NCBI GenBank assembly: GCA_027083995.1
Contig: JALWME010000261.1
Coordinates: 1 to 9,140 of the forward strand
Reading direction: 5' to 3'
Origin: Sulfurovum sp.
Lineage (GTDB): Bacteria > Campylobacterota > Campylobacteria > Campylobacterales > Sulfurovaceae
Length of the DNA stretch: 9,140 nt
A program made the translations under genes and the position numbers. The notes under the pieces are model-generated. The model did no database searches, was not told the DNA's origin, and worked only from the letters and a program-made list of their open reading frames with translations. Of the stretch, positions 4,854 to 9,140 are shown piece after piece (positions within the stretch are counted from its first letter, which is position 1; every line of letters begins with the position of its first letter).

Positions 4854-6260
4854 ATGCGATTAAAATCTATCTTTACTAACAGTTTTGGCATTCTCCTGTC
4901 TCGTATTTTTGGATTTTTACGTGATATAGTCATGGCTTCTGCTTTGGGTGCAAGCTACTGGAGTGATATCTTTTTTCTTGCCAACAGATTGCCAAATCTT
5001 TTTAGAAATCTTTTTGCTGAAGGTGCGTTTACACAAGCCTTTATGCCATCATTTGTGGCTTCTTCCAACAAAAGTGTATTTTCCACTGCAATCTTTTTAA
5101 GATTTTCACTTTTTATTATTTTTGGTTCACTTGTAATTACTTTTGCACCAGAATACATTACAAAGCTTCAGGCCCCAGGATGGGACAATACACGCATAGC
5201 AGATACTGCTCCACTGACAGCCATAAACTTCTGGTATCTCTATCTTATTTTTATTGTTACCTTTATTGCCACACTCCTGCAGTATAAAGAACATTTTGTA
5301 ACTACTGCTATGTCTACAGTACTACTCAACCTCTCTATGATAGTAGCACTTCTACTCACTATGAAAAGTGATCCCAAAACCATTGCCTATGCATTAAGTT
5401 ACTCTGTGGTTATAGGCGGTATATTACAAGTTGTGGTACATATTTTTGCTCTGCATAAACTCAATCTTATGCGTCTGATTACTGGTGGGTGGAAATATAG
5501 AAAAAAAAGAGAAACAACGAAAGAAAAAAAGAACTTTACCAAACTATTTATCCCCGCAGTTTGGGGTGGTGCGAGTATGCAAATAAACAGTTTTGTAGGA
5601 ACCATCATTGCTTCTTTTTTAGCAACAGGGGCTGTCTCTTATCTTGCCTATTCTCAACGTATTTTTCAACTACCCTTAGCCCTTTTTGCCATAGCCACAG
5701 CAACCGCACTCTTCCCTGGTATCTCCAAAGCTATTAAAAATAAAAATGAAACACTTGCTTATCAAAATTTAGAAAAAGGATTTTGGCTTTTGTCATTTGG
5801 GTTGGGGTTTGCAACACTTGGCGGCATATTACTTTCAGAACCTATCATATGGCTACTCTTTGAGAGAGGAAAGTTTGATAGTCTACAAACACAAAACACT
5901 GCACATGTACTTAGTATGTTTATGTTGGGGCTTCTTCCTCTGGGACTTGCTAAACTTTTTTCTCTGTTTCTCTATGCCACATACCGTCAAGGCAAAGCAG
6001 CCAAAATAGCCACTATTTCTGTTGTTGTAAATATTGTTGCTTCATTACTGTTAATGAAACCGTTGGGGGCTATGGGACTAGCTTTAGCTGGGAGTATTGG
6101 AGGTTGGGTATTGTTTATATTTACCCTAAAAGAAGTAGGGTTTGAGAAATTTATAGCTATTATAAAGTCTAAAAAATCTCTCTATCTTCTGATATTTTTA
6201 CTCTGTACTACCTTCGCTTTTTTCTTTCTAAATCTTTGGCTTCTAAAATATATTCGTTAA
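4854..6260 (+). CDS. murJ: Lipid II flippase MurJ (MviN)
   Basis: The 468-residue inner-membrane protein is expected to move lipid II to the periplasmic face for peptidoglycan synthesis. The MurJ N-terminal signature is complete: SRIFGFLRD (R17, R23, D24), then SDIFFLANRLPNLFRNLFAEGAFTQAF in the family's order (D38, R45, R51, E56). R269 in SQRIFQLP corresponds in position to the essential central-cavity arginine R270 of E. coli MurJ. Hydrophobic segments run through the whole protein, as expected for a protein with ~14 transmembrane helices. It is somewhat shorter than the ~510 residues of E. coli MurJ, mainly in loops and the C-terminus. A weak AAAGAG precedes the ATG by 4 nt. It is divergent from ruvA, and its last 53 nt overlap the 3' end of the PAS gene on the other strand. 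ruvA-murJ-cysS is the order I recall for Campylobacter, supporting vertical inheritance. Confidence 0.95.
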   Translation: MRLKSIFTNSFGILLSRIFGFLRDIVMASALGASYWSDIFFLANRLPNLFRNLFAEGAFTQAFMPSFVASSNKSVFSTAIFLRFSLFIIFGSLVITFAPEYITKLQAPGWDNTRIADTAPLTAINFWYLYLIFIVTFIATLLQYKEHFVTTAMSTVLLNLSMIVALLLTMKSDPKTIAYALSYSVVIGGILQVVVHIFALHKLNLMRLITGGWKYRKKRETTKEKKNFTKLFIPAVWGGASMQINSFVGTIIASFLATGAVSYLAYSQRIFQLPLALFAIATATALFPGISKAIKNKNETLAYQNLEKGFWLLSFGLGFATLGGILLSEPIIWLLFERGKFDSLQTQNTAHVLSMFMLGLLPLGLAKLFSLFLYATYRQGKAAKIATISVVVNIVASLLLMKPLGAMGLALAGSIGGWVLFIFTLKEVGFEKFIAIIKSKKSLYLLIFLLCTTFAFFFLNLWLLKYIR

Positions 6261-6789
6261 GAAAATCTTTACGAAGTATCTGTGTCTCATAGTAACTCTC
6301 TGATGCCATAAAGTATCTGTCATTTATATCTTTGTCTTTCATTAGCATCTTATATTTCTCCTCAACCTCTTTTCTGGATTGCTCATAGGCAATCTTACCT
6401 GTAGAGAGATATCCCACAACATTTTCATTTTCATCTAACTTTGCCTGTACATATGAGAGTGTCCAAAAGTATGAACCATCTTTACAGAGATGTTTGATAT
6501 ACCCACGCCATATTTTTTTATCTTGAATAATCTTCCACATAGCCCTAAATACACCTCTTGGCATGTCTGGATGACGCACAACCTTATGCGAACATCCGAT
6601 CAACTCCTTTTCTGTAAATCCTGTAAGCCCCAGATAACGTCTGTTGGTATATACAAGTATACCATTCAAATCGGTCTCAGACAGTAGTACACTCCTATCA
6701 AATAACGTAATTTCTTTATTGGTGGGTACAGCCTGAACTATCTGTGCATTTGTTAATGTATTGATAATCACTTTACGTAAATTTGTCAT
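6208..6789 (-). CDS. Stand-alone Aer/CetB-like PAS protein, probable redox or energy-taxis sensor
   Basis: The 193-residue soluble protein has one PAS domain (residues ~30-130) of the Aer type, which binds FAD in E. coli Aer and in the Campylobacter energy-taxis protein CetB. It has LLSETDLNGILVYTNRRY, then HKVVRHPDMPRGVFRAMW (residues 68-85), including the R-H-P-D stretch (72-75) linked to FAD binding in Aer. KIWRGYIKHLCKDGSYFW follows. The last ~55 residues are charged and helical (SRKEVEEKYKMLMKDKD), with no methyl-accepting, kinase or GGDEF domain, so it needs a partner, as CetB needs CetA. The start at 6789 is preferred because AGGA lies 5 nt upstream; an upstream in-frame ATG at 6801 has no ribosome site and would add 4 residues. 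Its 3' end overlaps murJ by 53 nt. No cetA-like gene lies in the window. Confidence 0.85.
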   Translation of the reverse strand: MTNLRKVIINTLTNAQIVQAVPTNKEITLFDRSVLLSETDLNGILVYTNRRYLGLTGFTEKELIGCSHKVVRHPDMPRGVFRAMWKIIQDKKIWRGYIKHLCKDGSYFWTLSYVQAKLDENENVVGYLSTGKIAYEQSRKEVEEKYKMLMKDKDINDRYFMASESYYETQILRKDFLNEYILEAKDLERKKRR

Positions 6790-6814
6790 CCCTGTCCTCA
6801 TGATAAATATTTTT

Positions 6815-6820
6815 ATTGTA
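6815..6820 (-). promoter_or_regulatory. Candidate -10 box (TACAAT, minus strand) for the PAS gene
   Basis: The minus strand reads CAGTACAATAAAAATATTTATC before the gene. Transcription from this box would start about 7 nt upstream of the ATG at 6801 and about 19 nt upstream of the ATG at 6789, which fits the inner start with its AGGA. A TTGACA (6835-6830) is only 9 bp upstream and cannot be its -35. Confidence 0.4.
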
Positions 6821-6871
6821 CTGAATTTCTGTCAAAAAAAGTCAAACCCAATAGCCTAAACCCATTTTAGA

Positions 6872-6877
6872 TATAAT
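6872..6877 (+). promoter_or_regulatory. Candidate -10 box (TATAAT) for cysS
   Basis: A perfect TATAAT in the context TTTTAGATATAATCTT lies 31 nt before the cysS ATG, with AAAGG (6894-6898) as ribosome site. No recognisable -35 hexamer is present at the usual distance. Confidence 0.6.
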
Positions 6878-6908
6878 CTTCATATCATAATTTAAAGGTC
6901 ACTCCAAT

Positions 6909-8309
6909 ATGTATCTCTACGACAGCGTACAAAAAACAAAACTTCTTTTTGAACCTATATACCCTGCAAAAGCAAGCATTTATGTCTGTGGGCCTACCGT
7001 ATATGATGATGCTCATTTAGGACATGCCCGTTCTTCTTTGGCTTTTGATTTACTCTCACGTACACTCAAAGCACAAGGTTTCCAAGTCACTCTGTGCAAA
7101 AACTTCACAGATATCGATGACAAAATCATCAAAAAAGTAGAAGAGACTGGAAAAAGTATGGAGGAGATTACCTCTTTTTACATCCAACGTTATCTTGATG
7201 AGATGGCAGCACTTGGTGTACAATCTGCTGACATAGAACCCAAGGCCACGGAGTCACTTCAAGCTATAGAGGCGATGATACAAAAACTGCTAGACAAAGA
7301 TTTCGCCTATAGTATCTCCTCTGGAGATGTCTATTTTGATACTTCAAAAGACAGTAAATATGGCAATATCTCTCACCAAGTAGCAGAAGATGAAGAGAGC
7401 CAAAGCCGTGTAGTACATACTTCTGAAAAACGAAACCCTAAAGATTTTGCCTTGTGGAAAGCTTGTAAGGGCAATGATGATATATGTTTTGATACTGCTT
7501 TTTCCAAAGGTCGTCCAGGTTGGCATATAGAGTGTTCTGCCATGATAGAAAAACATTTTTCTAGCAATGGTACATACAGCATTGATATTCATGGAGGAGG
7601 AGCTGATCTACTCTTTCCTCATCATGAAAATGAAGCTGCCCAATCTCGCTGTGCTACAGGACATGAACTTGCCAAGTACTGGATGCATAATGGATTTGTA
7701 CAGATAGACGGAGAGAAGATGAGTAAATCGCTCGGTAACAGCTTTTTTCTCAAAGATGCCCTAAAACTTTATGATGGAGAAGTGTTACGTTATTACTTAA
7801 ATTCCGTACACTACAGAAATGATTTCAACTTCTCCGAAGAGGAGTTACAGACAAGTAAAAAAAGATTAGACAAACTCTATAGACTTAAAAAACGCGTCAG
7901 TCCAGGAAAACCCTCTTTAGCGAACCAAAACTTTAGACAAACACTGCTTGATGCTATGGGAGATGACTTAAATATCTCCAAAGCCTTAGCCCTTATAGAT
8001 GAGTTGATAGCCCATACGAATGATGCTTTAGATGCCGAACCCAAAAATAAAGGTTTGAAAAAAGAGACACTTGCCAATATTGAATTTATAGATATGTTAT
8101 TGGGGTTTGGAGGCAAAGAGCCGTTTTCTTACTTTCAGATAGGTGTAGATGAAGCACTTAAAACAAAAATAGAAGTGCTTATAGCCGAACGTATAGAAGC
8201 AAAAAAAAAGAAAGACTTTGCACTTAGCGATGCCATACGTGACCAGATAAACAGACTAGGTATCTCTATCATGGATACAGCTGACGGTACACTGTGGGAA
8301 AAGAGTTAA
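6909..8309 (+). CDS. cysS: Cysteinyl-tRNA synthetase
   Basis: The 466-residue class I synthetase charges tRNA-Cys in the cytoplasm (E. coli enzyme 461 residues). The ATP-binding HIGH motif appears as HLGH (36-39) after CGPTVYDDA. The second motif is KMSKS (270-274) followed by LGNS. The zinc site is complete: C27, C209 in GWHIECSAM, and H238 and E242 in FPHHENE. The C-terminal helical anticodon-recognition region includes the late DFALSDAIRDQINRLGI segment typical of CysRS. AAAGG lies 10 nt before the ATG. It is transcribed from its own promoter between the divergent PAS gene and the small barrel gene, 70 nt from the latter. Nothing is missing or unusual. Confidence 0.98.
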   Translation: MYLYDSVQKTKLLFEPIYPAKASIYVCGPTVYDDAHLGHARSSLAFDLLSRTLKAQGFQVTLCKNFTDIDDKIIKKVEETGKSMEEITSFYIQRYLDEMAALGVQSADIEPKATESLQAIEAMIQKLLDKDFAYSISSGDVYFDTSKDSKYGNISHQVAEDEESQSRVVHTSEKRNPKDFALWKACKGNDDICFDTAFSKGRPGWHIECSAMIEKHFSSNGTYSIDIHGGGADLLFPHHENEAAQSRCATGHELAKYWMHNGFVQIDGEKMSKSLGNSFFLKDALKLYDGEVLRYYLNSVHYRNDFNFSEEELQTSKKRLDKLYRLKKRVSPGKPSLANQNFRQTLLDAMGDDLNISKALALIDELIAHTNDALDAEPKNKGLKKETLANIEFIDMLLGFGGKEPFSYFQIGVDEALKTKIEVLIAERIEAKKKKDFALSDAIRDQINRLGISIMDTADGTLWEKS

Positions 8310-8350
8310 GTCTTCATTTACTAAGAGTGATTTAACACAAATACAGATAT

Positions 8351-8356
8351 TATACT
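8351..8356 (+). promoter_or_regulatory. Candidate -10 box (TATACT) for the small barrel gene
   Basis: TATACT within GATATTATACTATTG lies 24 nt before the ATG at 8380, placing a start site just ahead of the GGAG ribosome site. Read-through from cysS, 70 nt upstream, is also possible because no clear terminator is seen between them. Confidence 0.4.
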
Positions 8357-8379
8357 ATTGAATATTTTATGGAGAAAGC

Positions 8380-8874
8380 ATGTTTAAGATTACACTTATT
8401 TTTTTATTTTTATTGACTTCCCTTTTTTCTCAAGAGACAGAAGAATTTCCTTTTTTGGGGGTCACGATATCAACACAATCCATTGATTTAAAAAACCTCT
8501 CAAATAAAAAAGATACAACCATTGGCATACGCTATGGAAAGCAGACACAAGATTGGCGTACTATGTTTACCTATGAGTACAAAAGCAATGGTTTACAAAG
8601 TTTTTCAATGGAAATCGACAAAATATTAATGGATGAAATTATGGGTATGCCTGAATTCAGACCTTATCTTGGTGCCTCTATTGGTGTACTCAAATATGAT
8701 AATGATGCTCTCAGTGATACCAGTGGTATTTTCTATGGTGCAAACCTAGGGCTTCTTATCTATGTTACTGATAATATCGATGCTGATCTCTCTTATCACT
8801 ACTATAAAGTAGATAAACTTCAAGATATAGATAGCATAGAAGGTGGCACCTTGGGACTGCACTACTTTTATTAG
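8380..8874 (+). CDS. Small outer-membrane beta-barrel protein, function unknown
   Basis: The 164-residue protein begins with a signal peptide (MFKITLIFLFLLTSLFS, then QETEE). The mature ~147 residues alternate polar and hydrophobic residues with turns, as in an eight-stranded barrel: TTIGIRYGKQ, RTMFTYEYKSNG, FRPYLGASIGVLKYD, GIFYGANLGLLIYV, NIDADLSYHYYK, and GGTLGLHYFY ending in a terminal aromatic. This fits the OmpA-like/OmpW-like small barrel class, without a recognisable family motif. GGAG lies 5 nt before the ATG. It sits between cysS and pyrD, where, as I recall, Campylobacter jejuni carries msbA. Its role could be in membrane stability or adhesion, but nothing in the sequence decides this. 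Confidence 0.8.
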   Translation: MFKITLIFLFLLTSLFSQETEEFPFLGVTISTQSIDLKNLSNKKDTTIGIRYGKQTQDWRTMFTYEYKSNGLQSFSMEIDKILMDEIMGMPEFRPYLGASIGVLKYDNDALSDTSGIFYGANLGLLIYVTDNIDADLSYHYYKVDKLQDIDSIEGGTLGLHYFY

Positions 8875-8882
8875 AACTTGGC

Positions 8883-8888
8883 TATAAT
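8883..8888 (+). promoter_or_regulatory. Candidate -10 box (TATAAT) for pyrD
   Basis: A perfect TATAAT in TTGGCTATAATCATG lies 25 nt before the GTG start of pyrD and just after the stop of the barrel gene. Its context resembles the extended -10 promoters of this group. Confidence 0.55.
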
Positions 8889-8913
8889 CATGTAATTTAT
8901 TACGGAGTAGCTA

Positions 8914-9140
8914 GTGTCCCTTTCTATTAAAACTTTCTTTACTTACCAAACCCTCAAAAAAATCCTTTTTAAACTTGACCCAGAGACTGCACATACCATC
9001 ATAGGTTTAGGGCTTAGGGCAGTAGCACACTGCCCTCCACTGCAAAAACTAATCACGAAGCAGTACTTTATCACCAACAAAACCCTAGAACAAAACATCT
9101 TTGGACGCACTTTTAAAAACCCTGTAGGTTTGGGAGCAGG
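8914..9140 (+). CDS. pyrD: Dihydroorotate dehydrogenase (quinone), class 2, N-terminal part; 3' end outside window
   Basis: 75 codons are visible before the window ends. The enzyme oxidises dihydroorotate to orotate in pyrimidine synthesis, passing electrons to quinone at the inner membrane. The N-terminus carries KKILFKLDPETAHTIIGLGL, the class 2 N-terminal helix region (F-x-L-D-P-E-x-A-H) that forms the quinone and membrane contact. After it comes FGRTFKNPVGLGAG, the start of the FMN barrel (FxNPVGLAAG type). The start is GTG at 8914, chosen because GGAG (8904-8907) lies 6 nt upstream and the product then begins MSLSIKTFF. The catalytic serine and FMN residues lie beyond the window. Confidence 0.93.
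   Translation, partial: MSLSIKTFFTYQTLKKILFKLDPETAHTIIGLGLRAVAHCPPLQKLITKQYFITNKTLEQNIFGRTFKNPVGLGA

Noticed and set aside
6253..6275. Hairpin at the murJ stop codon (10-bp stem, one mismatch, AAA loop) as terminator
   Set aside because: It has no T run on either strand and lies inside the PAS gene's coding sequence, so an intrinsic terminator is unlikely, though a 3'-end stabilising role for murJ mRNA is possible.
7344..7592. Minus-strand open frames inside cysS
   Set aside because: They are shadows of the conserved cysS frame, with no motifs of their own.

Overview
The window looks like chromosomal DNA of a sulfur-oxidising member of the Campylobacterota (Sulfurovum/Sulfurimonas-like). 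The support is AT-rich coding DNA, the end of a flavocytochrome c sulfide dehydrogenase gene, a CetB-like PAS protein, a ruvA/murJ/cysS/pyrD neighbourhood that resembles the Campylobacter arrangement, and promoters with a good -10 box but little -35. This placement is inferred from gene content and was not tested by alignment.

Layout: (1) 1-492 is the 3' end of fccB, followed by a hairpin. (2) 493-718 is a regulatory intergenic region with an 11-bp-spaced direct repeat beside a -10 box and three short palindromes. (3) 719-4046 is a tightly overlapping four-gene operon: OmpR-type response regulator, histidine kinase, a secreted protein whose C-terminal two thirds is 44 consecutive Asp/Arg/Asn/His tetrapeptides, and an outer-membrane beta-barrel protein with a calcium-binding type thrombospondin-3 motif. 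Every junction overlaps (14, 4 and about 17 nt). (4) 4102-4659 (minus) is ruvA, convergent with the operon. (5) 4854-6260 is murJ, divergent from ruvA. (6) 6208-6789 (minus) is a stand-alone Aer/CetB-like PAS protein whose 3' end overlaps that of murJ. (7) 6909-8309 is cysS. (8) 8380-8874 is a small outer-membrane barrel protein. (9) 8914-9140 is the start of pyrD, cut by the window edge.

Housekeeping genes (ruvA, murJ, cysS, pyrD) surround accessory, envelope-related genes. The most interesting part is the 719-4046 operon. The kinase has a short periplasmic loop with a Cys-X5-Cys pair. The two downstream products are both exported and both built around acidic, potentially cation-binding sequence. 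A direct repeat with the geometry of an OmpR/PhoB box sits at the promoter, which suggests autoregulation. A reasonable hypothesis is an envelope sensing and response module for divalent cations or metals; the function is inferred, not shown.
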